From Erythroxylum novogranatense (taxonomy: Eukaryota; Streptophyta; Magnoliopsida; Malpighiales; Erythroxylaceae), in assembly GCA_029891385.1 (NCBI GenBank), contig CM057233.1:36191540-36255539 (forward strand): a stretch of 64,000 nucleotides of DNA, given 5' to 3'. Both the position numbers and the translations under genes were made by a program. Below, piece after piece: positions 1-10,231 of this stretch (position 1 is its first letter; each line of letters starts with the position of its first letter). The notes beneath the pieces are model-generated. The model saw only the letters and a list, made by a program, of their open reading frames with translations. It did not search any database and was not told the DNA's origin.

Positions 1-1946
1 TATAGGTAATCCTCCAACCTTCCTACTTCCACCTCTCGATCCACTACATGTGCCAACAAGGACTCAACCCCTAGCCCATCATCCTGCCACCTAGCAAAGT
101 CGAAATGATCCTCGATCGGCATCTTCCGTCCCCTCAAGACCACCTTCTCTATTTCCCGTGTCAAACTCCACTTCCTTACGCTATAATCTAACTTTTCCGG
201 TACTTTTCATGGCATCCATACCTAGTATGACATCTAGCCCTTTAGACTAGAGGTAGCAAGTCTACTACCAATCTAGCACCATCGACATCGAGCTCACACT
301 TCTTGTAGACTAAACCGATCACCACCTTACTCCCTAAAGCGTAACTAACAACCAGAAAATTATCCATAATCTCAAGATTCACAAGATGCATATTCGCACT
401 TGAGGACACAAATGAATGTGTAGAGCCAGATCAATCGTAACATAAACCGCTGAATTAAATAATTGAGCCATACCACCACAACTCCCGAGCAACGACTTCT
501 TCTCTGGTCATGGCAAATACTCTAGGCTGGCGCCGACCTGCGCCTTGGCCTCCTGCAGATTTGCCTTCCTCACGCCTCCCGAATCGCCTACTTCAGAATC
601 GGTCTGTTCCTACTGCTTCGCTCGCCTCTGACTTGAAATTGAGAGCCCTCTTGCCTTGACCTCCGAGGACAATCTCTCATCATGTGCCCTTCTCTCCGCA
701 TTGGAAACAACCACCAACCCCCGAGACACTTCCCTGATGAAACTTCCCACATCGATCACACCGAGGGTTTGTATACTTGCCCTTCCATGTCTTCCCCGGG
801 CCTCCCACACTAGAGACCCGCCGAAACTGCCCTTCATCTTTGGGTCTTGGCAGGACCACTATTGCCCATATCACCCTGAGAATGAAAAGTCCTGGTGCTC
901 CTTTCAGGTGCTGGAGCACTCACTCCCTTCCTGGAAGACCGCTCCTCGTCTTCCTCTTCGCTTACCTCGACTTAATGTTCTCCAACTTTTCGGCCTGGAG
1001 AGCAGCATCTACCAACTGCTGGTAGTCATGGAAATTATGGATCAACACCTTCTCCCTGATCCCTAAGTGCAATCCACTCTCAAACTTACTAGCACTTATC
1101 CTCTTCATCACCACAATGTTTCACGATACCGTGATGCTTGAGTGAACTTCAGCTCATACTTACTTACGCCAACTCCTCTCTGCGTGAGGCTCAGAACTCC
1201 CTTGCCTTCTCTTGGATGTAAACCTCGAGAAGTACTTCTTCCTAATACTTCCGAAACTCCTCCATGTCAAGACCTTGGAGGTACCGCTGACCGTGGGCAT
1301 TGACTCCCACCAAAGGCAACGCATTCCTCAGAATAAACTAGTCTGATATTCTAACCTCTCTTCATCCGAGCACTTCATCTCGATTCAGACCTCTCGGTCC
1401 GCTTCAGCCATGCTTGACTTCCTCGGGATTAGTAGTCCCACTGAAATCGATGTTTTCCATACTTCCTGAGCTTGTCATACCGCCCACCTTTCCACTGAGC
1501 TGGTACTGAGCTTGGATCCTCGCCCATGGCATGGATAAAAGCTTGGGCGAAGGCCCGAAAGAACTGGGATCTACCGATTTACTTAAGGCATAGGAGGGGC
1601 TGAGAGGCACTTCATGCTTTTACACTTGGTGCCTCTGAATCAAACAGGATGGTCCCCGATCCCAGGGAATATGGGATTCATCCGTTTCTTCCTGTTGAGA
1701 GCCTCGATCGAGATTGAGCTCCTTGAGTTCTTCTTCGAGGCGGCATATTACTCCTTTAAATGAAAAACATTTCAAATCTTTAGCTCATGCTTTGTGAAAC
1801 CAGTTCAAATCATGTAAAACAATTCAAAACCAATGATGCATGTACTGTATTTAAAACAATGCATAGGATTCATGTAACATGATGCATGCTGACTCTACCC
1901 TTGAGGCTACCCACTAGAGTTCCTAGGAAATCATAAACCTAGAGCT
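1..1946 (-). pseudogene. Ty3/gypsy element A: decayed gag-protease region
   Basis: Reading the minus strand from 1946 down to 1 gives, in order, a gag capsid region, a CCHC zinc knuckle and the start of the protease region. The gag part (about 1404-1610) contains FSGTTNPEEV, which matches FHGTTNPKEV in the gag of the chromovirus at 10232-22124. The knuckle (about 680-760) keeps CFQCGEKG. The 1-560 part aligns by eye with the FAMTREE-to-protease segment of that same element, but the DTGS active site is not readable because of frameshifts. Every reading frame breaks within about 100 codons, so no functional polyprotein is made. Reverse transcriptase and integrase, if present, lie left of the window. 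The element belongs to the same broad Ty3 group as the chromovirus but is clearly diverged from it. Confidence 0.8.
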
Positions 1947-1958
1947 GCTCTGATACCA
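1947..1958 (-). other. Primer binding site of element A
   Basis: The minus strand reads TGGTATCAGAGC, the usual plant retrotransposon primer site complementary to initiator tRNA-Met. It starts a few bases inside the LTR end and fixes the element as minus-strand with its 5' LTR on the right. Confidence 0.9.
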
Positions 1959-1962
1959 CAGA

Positions 1963-4794
1963 TGTTGGCGCCCGAATCTGGAACCCAACTACTTAATACG
2001 AAACCCTCATACCTATATACAACTCCAAAGTCATGGAAGTCCTCCGTACAAAATTCGTAAGATTCATCGTAATTAACCTCAAATTAAAAAAAAATCTTCT
2101 TAGGACCCAAAATCAAAATCCAATTCCTAAGCTGATATGTAATTTCCTGCCGTTATATAATTAGCAATAAAAATCACTTTAATCGGAGCTTCCCTAACTC
2201 AAGATATCATTAGAATACCAAAGGTGCTCATTCCCCAAATATATTCTCTCACCCAACCTCTTTCTTGCACTAAAGCAACTTTTTCAATTTAACTCCAATG
2301 ACATAATTTTTCATGGAGAGATAGATATGTGTCTTAGAAATCTAATGGTTCAAGAATAACCTCATTTGGAGCTCTATAGCTCAAGATATGCGTAAAAATC
2401 CGAAGTCGGTTCATAGCCCGGTAAGACTCTCCAACCCGACCACTAACTTCCAAAAGATCGAACTCCTAGGATTTGAAACCAATGACCATGAATTTTTTTT
2501 AGGGGAAGGTAGTAAAATATTGTTAAAAACTAACGCCACAAGAATCGCCTCAATCGGAGGTCAAACGAAGGAGTTATGACCAAAAGAACCCACTATGTTC
2601 ATATCCTGAAAAGCACAGTCATGGAAATTTATACTGTCAATCACACATCTTGTAACCTTCGGATGGGCTAAGATGGGTTTACACACTCGTGTGAAAATTC
2701 ACAGGCTGTGTAACCCATGTAAAACATCGCACTGGATTTACGGTCGTGTGAAAATTCACACAGTCGTAACCCATCGCTAATCGCGTCTCCTCGATTTTGA
2801 TTTACACAATCAGGTGAAATTTCACACAGGCTGTGTAACTTTCTGCCAACAACAACATTTCACCTTCTAAACCCTCTTCAATCCAAGTACCTACATAAAA
2901 AACCTAAATCCTCCATATCCCACAACACATACCAACCTAATTATCCCAATGGATCTTCAATGGCAACAACACACTCCTAGCATTCTAATCAAACCCAAAC
3001 TATAAAGCAAATTCATTTCCTCCCTCTTGTCAAATTCAAACCACACCATGATGCATTATTATAAAACATACATGAATTGCACAAATTACATTAGAACTTA
3101 ACATTCTTGCATTCATATGAAGATATGAGTTATTACAAGGCTTTAGAGGGCATTTTATGCCACTTGCATCCCAAAATCCAAAATACAACTTACAAAAGTA
3201 AACTTGCCCAAAATGCATCTAAAGCATTGATTTACAAAATTTAACTTGAAAAACAAAAGTTATCCATTTCGAGTAATGCCTTTAAGCTCTGTGGTCGATC
3301 TCGTGCTCTCACCGGAGATGGGACTGAATTGGAGGGGGTGAGCTTTTGCTCGTGGGTAACATGTTTATATTTATGTAAATAAGCTGAATTCTTTTCATTA
3401 TTCATACTGTTGGCAATTCTCTCATCAAACAAACATACATCTTTGCATTTCACAAATTCATCAAGCTAAAAGCATAAATTTCATGATTTATGCATCTATC
3501 ATTCTTGCAAATATATGTTAACACATAACACACAGCTGATGGTAAGATAAGTCCACAATAATCGATTTAGCTACACAAGTGTAGTCGATGTCGAGGAGTC
3601 CAAATGGAACATCCTATGCCACAATCAGGCGGTAAGTGAAGCCTTATATCGTCAACGCACGTGAATCTGCTGGGTGGACTTAAGTACCACATAACATGTA
3701 TTAATGCATCAAAATCTGGACGTTTCTTGTCCACTGGCTGATTTCTGAAAATGGATTTTTCATGCATCCACATAGCTGATTTTTGGAAATTGTATTTCAT
3801 GCTTAACTCACATTTAATGATTTCACTAATATTTATGCTCATTCAATTCATGGGCTTTTCAAGCAATATGAAGCAATGTCATATACTGTTCAAGCTTTCA
3901 CTTAATGGCAATCATAATTCATTTTGTACACAATCAAAGCTCAATCAATGTTCATCTCAAGGCAATTGAAAAACATTAATTCTATTAGTTGAGATAGTCT
4001 TTAGAACTTACTAGCATAAAGATAAAAATGAAACCCACCTTATAACTTGCTTAATCCTTGCTTAGGAGTGCTCTTCTCCTTGCTCTTCTCCTCTCTCTTG
4101 CTCTACTTCAAGCGAAACAAAAACCCAATTCAACACAAATTCAATTAAAATTCTACATAACCTTTTTCATGAAATCAACCTTAAAATCACTAAACCCACT
4201 TCATTCCTAAGCTTTCTACACCAAAACCCAACGAAAAATTAACACTTGAATTCATGACTTACCTTGATTCTTGACTCAACCCAAGAGTTTCTTGGTTCAA
4301 AATGTAGCTTAGCTCATCCTCTACACTTTTCCTTCTTGAACCTTCTTCAAACTCTCACTCAAACTCTTGGAATATCAAACCCTAGCCAAGCTTCTTTCCT
4401 TTTCTCCTTTTCTTTCATCTTCCACTTAAACCTCTCTCTTCTCTCCTCAAATTTTCGTAACTCCCTCTTCTCTACTACTAACTCACTTTTTTCCCTCCTC
4501 TTTTATACTCCTTATTAATTACTTAAGCCCATAGGCCCAAGCCCATTCACTTCTTCTTCCTCCCTTCTTATTTTCCTCTTTAAACTTCTCTAGCCCACTT
4601 ATCTTTCAAGCCCACTTATTCTCTTTTCTTTCCTACCTCATTAAGGCCCAACTAACACATTTAACCTCATTAACTCACCACCTAACTCTTTAATGCTATC
4701 ACATATTAATTAATCTCAACTCAATTAATGCTAACATAACTTACTCAATTAATCTAATCATGCTTAATTTAAATTTTTTTTTTTTGGGCTAACA
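1963..4794 (-). repeat. 5' LTR of Ty3/gypsy element A
   Basis: The LTR runs on the minus strand from TGTTAGCCC (4794 downward) to GCGCCAACA at 1963, immediately before the primer site. The ends make the short inverted repeat TGTT/AACA. It is about 2.8 kb. It carries polypyrimidine-rich stretches (4050-4620), a run of T at about 4776-4785 and a cluster of dyad repeats at 2650-2850. There is no coding sequence: the short open frames inside it resemble nothing. The 3' LTR is outside the window, so neither insertion age nor TSD can be read. Confidence 0.8.
2640..2850. repeat. Dyad repeat cluster inside LTR A
   Basis: Three diverged copies of a module of the form TTTACAC..GTGTGAAAATTCACAC..GTGTAAC lie about 70 bases apart. 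Each contains an imperfect dyad around GTGTGAA/TTCACAC. Such dyads are familiar in LTRs of plant Ty3 elements. Any role in transcription or RNA structure is inference. Confidence 0.7.
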
Positions 4795-4962
4795 AAAACT
4801 ATACCTGAACACTTTCAAAAATCACATTACAATTATAACAATATCCACTTGGGGCCCTAAAACAAGATTGTACTATTTTACAGAATTTGCAGAGTTACCA
4901 ATTTACAATAGTACCGAATGACTCTAATGCAGATATGAAACTGATTCTGACATCAACTCTAA
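4795..4962. other. Unassigned spacer between LTR A and solo LTR B
   Basis: About 170 bases of AT-rich sequence without a reading frame or a recognised repeat. It is the left target flank of solo LTR B and the outer flank of element A. Confidence 0.5.
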
Positions 4963-4968
4963 CTCTTT
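4963..4968. repeat. Left TSD of solo LTR B (ctcttt)
   Basis: The hexamer ctcttt precedes the LTR end TGCAG and is repeated exactly at 7633-7638 after the other LTR end. Five bases is the usual Ty3 duplication, so one base may match by chance. Confidence 0.7.
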
Positions 4969-7632
4969 TGCAGTAATCATACTCCCATTTGTCTAACGGG
5001 GTACTCGCCAATTCCTGAAAAATAATTGCAATGTTGGGTGAGTTTGCGAACTCAGTGAGAAACCATCATCGATGGTTCACCCAACTCATGCATATCACAA
5101 GCGATTCACAGATTCAGTCAATTACACATTTAACATCCTCATATAACCATTATCAAACAAATATAAGGCATGAAATCCTTTTTCCTATGTTCACAATTTA
5201 ATCCATACACGCAAAAGTTGCACACGTAATCATTTCCCATTATTTTCCATTTTTATTATGAGTTGTGACTGAGCGCTTTAACAGTGAACAGTATTCAGTA
5301 AACGCGTCTTAGGGGGAGGAGAGCCCTCAGAGTATGCACTTCCACCCTTCGATATTGCCCGCTTTGGCGTGGTGGCCACCCTTACGGTTTTGCTTCACCC
5401 CTACTCGAGGGATGCAAACGCATCTGCCCCTTTTTCGGGCATAGTAAACAGTAATCGCGTCTTAGGAAGTAGGAGAGCCCTCTAGGTATGCACTACTTTC
5501 CATGCGTCAGTAGGGATAGGAGAGCTCTCTGGGTATGCACTAATCCCTTTTGAGCTCGGGGCTCTCTTTCAGTATCAGTGATCGAGCTTGTAGCTCTCGT
5601 TAGCAGCTCCAGTCACAACCGTTATTAATCAATCAATTATGGAATTCATTTATCCCATGCAATCAGAATCATTTTATCAGAAATAGACATATAAGTCCGA
5701 TCATGCCTAGCATGCGTTCACAATGGCACAATAACATATTTCAGTCGATTCTACTTATCGAATTCAAACAAATTATTCACAATTCTACACACCAATTCAC
5801 AGTTGCAAGTGATCACATTCACCAACAGTTCACATATTCACAGAAAATTTGACAATTAAGGATTGAGGAACCAACTAGGTTACTCACCTGTACTTCTGAG
5901 CTACAGCCTGAAAGTCCCAGCAATATCCGTGGAATATCGATCCATCGAAGCCTCTATAACAGTCAAATAATTTCCATTACAAAATGCACAGCCAAAATAA
6001 TTTAATGATGCACATGCCTTGAATAAAAGATGTACTATGCCTATTCATGACTTTCCCGGTACTACTTCCCAATTTCCACTTTCTTTTATCAAATTCTAAC
6101 TTTCCACTCAATTGATTAATGAAGACTCATTTCAATTCAATAACATATTACGAAACTCCCAAATTTCAATTCTAATATCCAGTCAATTTATCACGTCATA
6201 TCCACTAGGATATTACCTCCAAATCAATATCACTATTCTCTAGATCAAATTCACCTTTTATGCTCAGTTCTAGATTCCAATAGCCTTTCCTTTACATTTA
6301 GGGACCTCACACTTTTATCCCAATGACCAAGAACAATCCTTAGGTTGAAATACAATCACATTCTTAACTTTCTTTTACTAATTGTGATTCTACTAACTTA
6401 AATTCAACTTTCATCCTTCGTATCAATTGTATACCTCTTTCTCTAGATCATAACGAATCAAACATCACCTCAATTGGAGGTCTACACCATTCGCTATGCC
6501 TCAAAAACTAAATTAAATCAGTTCAGAAATCTGGTCCTCGCCACGACGTATGGACGCTCGCTGCGGCATCTATACAGTGGCTCGTCGCGACGTACTGAGG
6601 GCGCTCGCCGTGACATGCAATCATTCACTCGTCGCGACGTCCCACTCGTCGCGGCGTACGCTTGTCGCGACGTTCAATAATTCCTTCGTCACGACGTGTG
6701 GCCCTGGTTCGTCTTCTCCGATTCCCTTCTCTCTCTAAAGCCAATCATAACTTAACTAAAACTATCCCAATCTTTCACAAATAACTCCATGAATGCATTT
6801 AACAACCATAAAAACACATTAAAACCATTTTACTTACCAATCGAGCCACAAATCCTCAAATCTCTGAAATTTCTCTAACTCCGTCCACTTTCTCATTCAC
6901 CCACGGTTAACTCCCATAATCACACAAAACATCATTTTCCTTAAGCATCAAGCAAGGCTTTACACAAGGAGGAACAAGCAAGCAAAAATCCCGAAGGAAG
7001 AATCAAAAATTGCCAAGGAAGAAGAAACGATCGTGCCTTAGGAGAAAGAATTCATTTTTCTTCAAATCTCAAAACTTAAGGCATTTATAAGCATAACAAA
7101 TAAGCCTCTTGTCTTTCTCCTCTCAAAACATTTAGATCTCTTTCTCTTTTCAATTTCATTTCTAGTCCAATTCGTCTCCAATTTTCAATAGCTCGACATA
7201 TTCATCTCTAAAGTCATATATATAAATTTTCCATTGCCACTAACCAATTATTCTAGTACTATGCAGTCAATCAGTTCGTCACTCAAAAAATTTTCGGTCC
7301 GGACTTTTTCTCCCGAATTTCCAGAAAAATTCCTAAGGGTCATTATCAATTGACGGTCACTCTAAAATATTTCCAAATCCACTATTCAGACCCAAAAATT
7401 CCATAATTTCCAATAAATCATAAATCATATCGTTTTCACAAATCCTATCATAATCACAAATAATAGCCGGGAAAATATCATGAATGCATGTACCTACATG
7501 TGCATGAACCAAATGACTCATTCCTCTAAAATTAGAGGTCAAAATAAATGTTCAATTCAAAATATGCAATGCAATTTACTAGCCTGTCCCAATTGACCAA
7601 TTTACCCTTCCCATCGGGGATGGGATGTTACA
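4969..7632 (-). mobile_element. Solo LTR B of a Ty3/gypsy-type element
   Basis: On the minus strand the unit starts TGTAACATCCC (7632) and ends TTACTGCA (4969), with TG/CA ends and the hexamer ctcttt on both sides. There is no primer site, polypurine tract or polyprotein, so this is a solo LTR of about 2.66 kb left by LTR-LTR recombination. Notable content is a GC-rich patch at 5290-5600 with the repeated phrase 'aggagagc(c)ctc..gtatgcact', and a cluster of CGTCGCGACG palindromes at 6540-6700. The right flank is Helitron debris, so the insertion is younger than that debris. Confidence 0.75.
6540..6700. repeat. CGTCGCGACG palindrome cluster in LTR B
   Basis: Exact or near-exact copies of the palindrome lie at 6583-6592, 6631-6640, 6648-6657 (GTCGCGGCGT), 6664-6673 and 6687-6697 (CGTCACGACGT). 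They form a CpG-rich island in AT-rich DNA. The same motif recurs in element C at 27070 and 41287-41421. The ACGT cores resemble bZIP-type sites, but binding is only inference. Confidence 0.75.
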
Positions 7633-7638
7633 CTCTTT
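7633..7638. repeat. Right TSD of solo LTR B (ctcttt)
   Basis: Exact match to 4963-4968. Confidence 0.7.
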
Positions 7639-7639
7639 G

Positions 7640-8010
7640 TCTATGAAGAAGACCTAGTGCAGATTTGGATCTGAGGAGATTTATCATGTTCTCGTCGTCA
7701 GTGTCATTCCATATTCTATGGATGATGTGTTCCCACCCTTGAGACAACTCTACGTCGGATATGAAGTCTCTTTGTCTATAAAGAAGACGTAGTGCAGACT
7801 TAGATATGAGGAGATTTACCATGTTCTCAAGGGAGAAAAATCTAAAAAAGGATGCCTCAAACAAAGAAGGTGTATTGCTGACTTGGATATGAGGAGAGTT
7901 ATCATGTTCATCGTCGCCTCTCGATCCATATAATGGTGCTTGTGATCCAATAGGAAGATTGTAAATGCGTTGACCAAGATTGTATCTTGACGAATTGTAA
8001 TATTAGATGG
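7640..8010 (-). pseudogene. Tandem fragments of a Helitron Rep protein
   Basis: On the minus strand this stretch matches by eye the Helitron segment at about 45420-45520, with phrases such as RIYNLP and 'gacgatgaacatgataactctcctcatatccaagtc'. Parts of it are repeated about three times (around 7640-7690, 7770-7830 and 7860-7920), each with the phrase 'atgaggagatttatcatgttctc' or a close variant. No frame stays open. These are scraps from the N-terminal Helitron_like region, probably copied in series. Confidence 0.7.
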
Positions 8011-8029
8011 CATAATATTAGATCGCTTC

Positions 8030-8460
8030 CTGTTATTTTTAAAAGTCAAGATTAAAAGTAAAGACGAAGTGAAAGTGAGACGATAGAAGTGAAGATGAAG
8101 TGAAAGTCAGACGATACAAGTGAACACGAAGTGAAAGTAAGGCGATATAAAAGTAAGACGGAGTGAAAGTGAGACGATAAAAGTAAGACGATAAAAACTA
8201 TAAAAGGATGCCTGAAATAAAGAAGGCCTAGTGCAGATAAAGAAGGCGTAGTTCGTTTGACATATCTCTTCGTGTTATGTTTTTAAAGTTAAGATGAAGT
8301 GAAAGTAAGTCAGTTTGACTCTGCTTCGTCTTAGTTTCTATCGTCTTAGTTTGACGATTCTTTCGTCTTAGTTTGACTCTGCTTTGTCTTAAATTCTATC
8401 GTCTTAGTTTGACTCTGCTTTGTCTTAGTTTCTCTTGTATATGAATCTTTCAAGACTTAT
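8030..8460. repeat. GACGAAGTGAAAGTAA-type simple repeats
   Basis: Degenerate short repeats of the type gacgaagtgaaagtaagacgat run to about 8200. The complementary type (tcgtcttagtttgactctgctt) runs from about 8310 to 8440. The same motif is found at 9160-9255 and 52080-52300, where it lies in a family D LTR in plus orientation. I take these as LTR-derived minisatellite DNA, without coding sequence. Confidence 0.6.
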
Positions 8461-8884
8461 ATGTACAGTGCTAATTCATACCTTCAAACAAAACTACGTT
8501 TAGTGCTCTGTAATAAATCATTTATGAGTCTTTCAATATTGCCGGTACAAAATTTCTGTTTTTCAACTCCTTCTGTTTTTGTTCTTTCGTCTGCTTTTCA
8601 GCTTCCGTCTGCTTTAGGTTTCACCTGGTTTTCAACTTCTGTCTATTTTTCTTCTTTCGTCTGCTTTTCAACTTGTCTGTTTTTTCCATTATTTTGCTTT
8701 CATCTGCTTTTGCTTCCGTATGCTTTTCCTTCCATCTGCTTATCAACTTCCGTCTGCTTTTCAGCTTCAGTCTGCTTTTCAATACGTTTCGTCTTTTTTT
8801 CTTCATCTATTTTTCATCGTCTGCTTTTTCATCATTATTTGTACTTCATCGGAATCATTTATGTAAAGTTGTTTTGACTTAACA
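8461..8884 (-). repeat. Family D LTR fragment, minus orientation
   Basis: The fragment is dominated by degenerate 'cttccgtctgcttttcaa' repeats and ends in GTTTTGACTTAACA, which on the minus strand is the LTR start TGTTAAGTC. The same end occurs at 25575, 51623 and 63804. Just right of it is a degraded polypurine tract (minus strand AGGAGGAGAT). The other LTR end is missing. Confidence 0.65.
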
Positions 8885-9000
8885 ATCTCCTCCTGTTTAA
8901 CTGCGCAGATTTCTTCTGTCACGTAGATTGACATTTCAATTAATAGGTATAATCTTCTAGCTACTATAATAATGTCAAACACTGTCTATAAAAGGATGCC
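8885..9000 (-). repeat. 3' internal remnant of a family D element
   Basis: This matches 25585-25680 closely (phrases 'tctgtcac.tagattgacatttcaattaataggtataat' and 'gctataataat'), the segment just inside the polypurine tract of another family D fragment. It is a single, non-tandem copy. Confidence 0.6.
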
Positions 9001-9260
9001 TGAAATAAAGAAGGCATAGTACAGACAATAGGAAGATTGTAAATGCGCTCGCCAAGATCGTAGTTTCAAGAATTGTAATATTAGATTGCATAATACGGTA
9101 GCTACTTCATCTCGGTTTCCAGTTCGTCTGACATATCGCTTCGTGTTATGTTTTTAAAGTTAAGATGAAGTGAAAGTAAGACGATAGAAGTAAAGATGAA
9201 GTGAAAGTAAGACGATATAAAAGTAAGACGGGGTGAAAGTCAGACGGTAAAATGGATATC
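9000..9260. repeat. Second copy of the Helitron-scrap plus GAAAGTAA block
   Basis: The phrases 'caataggaagattgtaaatgcg', 'aattgtaatattaga' and 'gaagtgaaagtaagacgat' repeat the order seen at 7950-8100. 'aaaggatgcctgaaataaagaagg' is seen at about 7840, 8210 and 8995. The whole 7640-9260 tract is therefore a set of segmental tandem duplications. Confidence 0.6.
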
Positions 9261-9261
9261 A

Positions 9262-9400
9262 AATGAAAGAGCCGATTGGCATCACCGAATGTCCGCGACA
9301 ATTAGACGCACAGCCCACCAGACTTCCATCGTAATGGGAAAAAACCCAGATTCTCAAAATTTTAATGTCACAAGGTTTTCAAGTTAATCTACCTCTGGCT
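9262..9400 (+). pseudogene. Fragment of the 3' end of a Helitron RPA gene
   Basis: The stretch 'ggcatcaccgaatgtccgcgacaattagacgcacag' and the following 'ggaaaaaacccagattctcaaaa' and 'aatctacctctgg' match 51018-51178, the last codons and 3' flank of the Helitron RPA-like gene. It is too short and diverged to code. Confidence 0.75.
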
Positions 9401-9429
9401 GATCGGCCCATGTCGACCGCTAGAAAGTA

Positions 9430-9506
9430 GGCATAAGATCGACCGATCGAGGGAAATCATAAGATCGATCGATCGACCGTAACATAAGATCGACCGATCG
9501 AGTGCA
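9430..9506. repeat. Three cataagatcgaccgatcgag repeats
   Basis: Copies start at 9432, 9458 and 9483, about 25 bases apart. Each is centred on a GATCGA/TCGATC palindrome. They lie about 220-290 bases upstream of a TATA box. Confidence 0.8.
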
Positions 9507-9725
9507 GGCATCTAATTGAAGCAATGAATTTAATCATTACTAACGACGCGTTTCCTCTGACAGGTTTCTGAAATTTAAAACGAAACATTTTTTTAACCGT
9601 TGTATAGCTGTCACATACGTTCTTTCAATTGTTGCGCCGGTATGGGTAACTGATAACCCTAATTTGCACGGGCCAGATTTTGCTACGCGTCCAAGTTCTA
9701 TCAGTACGCTCGCTTGGTATCTTGT

Positions 9726-9731
9726 TATAAA
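9726..9731 (+). promoter_or_regulatory. Candidate TATA box (TATAAA)
   Basis: TATAAAGG lies about 190 bases upstream of the start codon at 9922. A pyrimidine-rich leader rich in ttcttc and cttcac follows, as is common in plant 5' untranslated regions. It could be the promoter of the split Transposase_28-like gene. Confidence 0.45.
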
Positions 9732-9921
9732 GGCTCGAGATTGGCACACCTCTTCACTTTTCGCGTGTTCCATTCTTCGATCTTCACTTCCTTTCTTCTT
9801 CATCTCCCTGTTCGCAGTCGTAGAAATTTCCTTTCACCGTCAACCAAATCCCCAGTTTCAGTCTCTAAACTAGGTACGTCCTTATTCCTTTCCTCGCTTG
9901 TAAGTGTGATTTTCAGTGGCC

Positions 9922-10231
9922 ATGTCAACTAACTCTACGAACGAATCTAGCTCCCCCTCTCCTTCTCTGTCGCATCCTCGCCAGTCTTCACCACTGGCAT
10001 CCCCAAATCCTAATGGGGAAGTTAGTACGGTTCTGATGGAGCTTCATCAGGAGGTGGTCGTCGAAGAAGCTTTACAGGCTGTTGGGTTGTTGGAGACGAC
10101 GGCGGAAGCGGTGGAGGCACCGGAAGCCGGCAGAAATGAGGCGTTAGAGCTAAGGGGGAATGAGGAAGTCGGAGTGAGTGCCCGAAAGGATGGGCAAATC
10201 GTTCAGAAACCACCGATCGACCCTTCAAAAA
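9922..10231 (+). pseudogene. Transposase_28-like gene, N-terminal part (split)
   Basis: The ATG at 9922 opens a frame of about 103 codons that is cut by the chromovirus LTR at 10232. The first 40 residues are rich in serine, proline and asparagine, followed by a glutamate- and alanine-rich stretch. No domain is visible in this half. Acidic, low-complexity N-termini of this kind are common in plant proteins of the 'putative gypsy type transposon' family (Pfam PF04195). The downstream half resumes at 22125. An upstream GTG is in frame, but the ATG is preferred. That the two halves were one gene is inferred from position and orientation. Confidence 0.55.

Noticed and set aside
8461..8882. Open frames of 60-138 codons rich in F, S, L over the GTCTGCTTTT tracts (also 24709-25573 and 51376-51600)
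   Set aside because: They arise from pyrimidine-rich minisatellite DNA in LTR fragments. Overlapping frames are equally open and no domain is visible.
9874..9916. Possible 5' UTR intron (gtacgt ... ttttcag) before the ATG at 9922
   Set aside because: At 43 bases it is shorter than usual plant introns. Splice-like ends may be chance.
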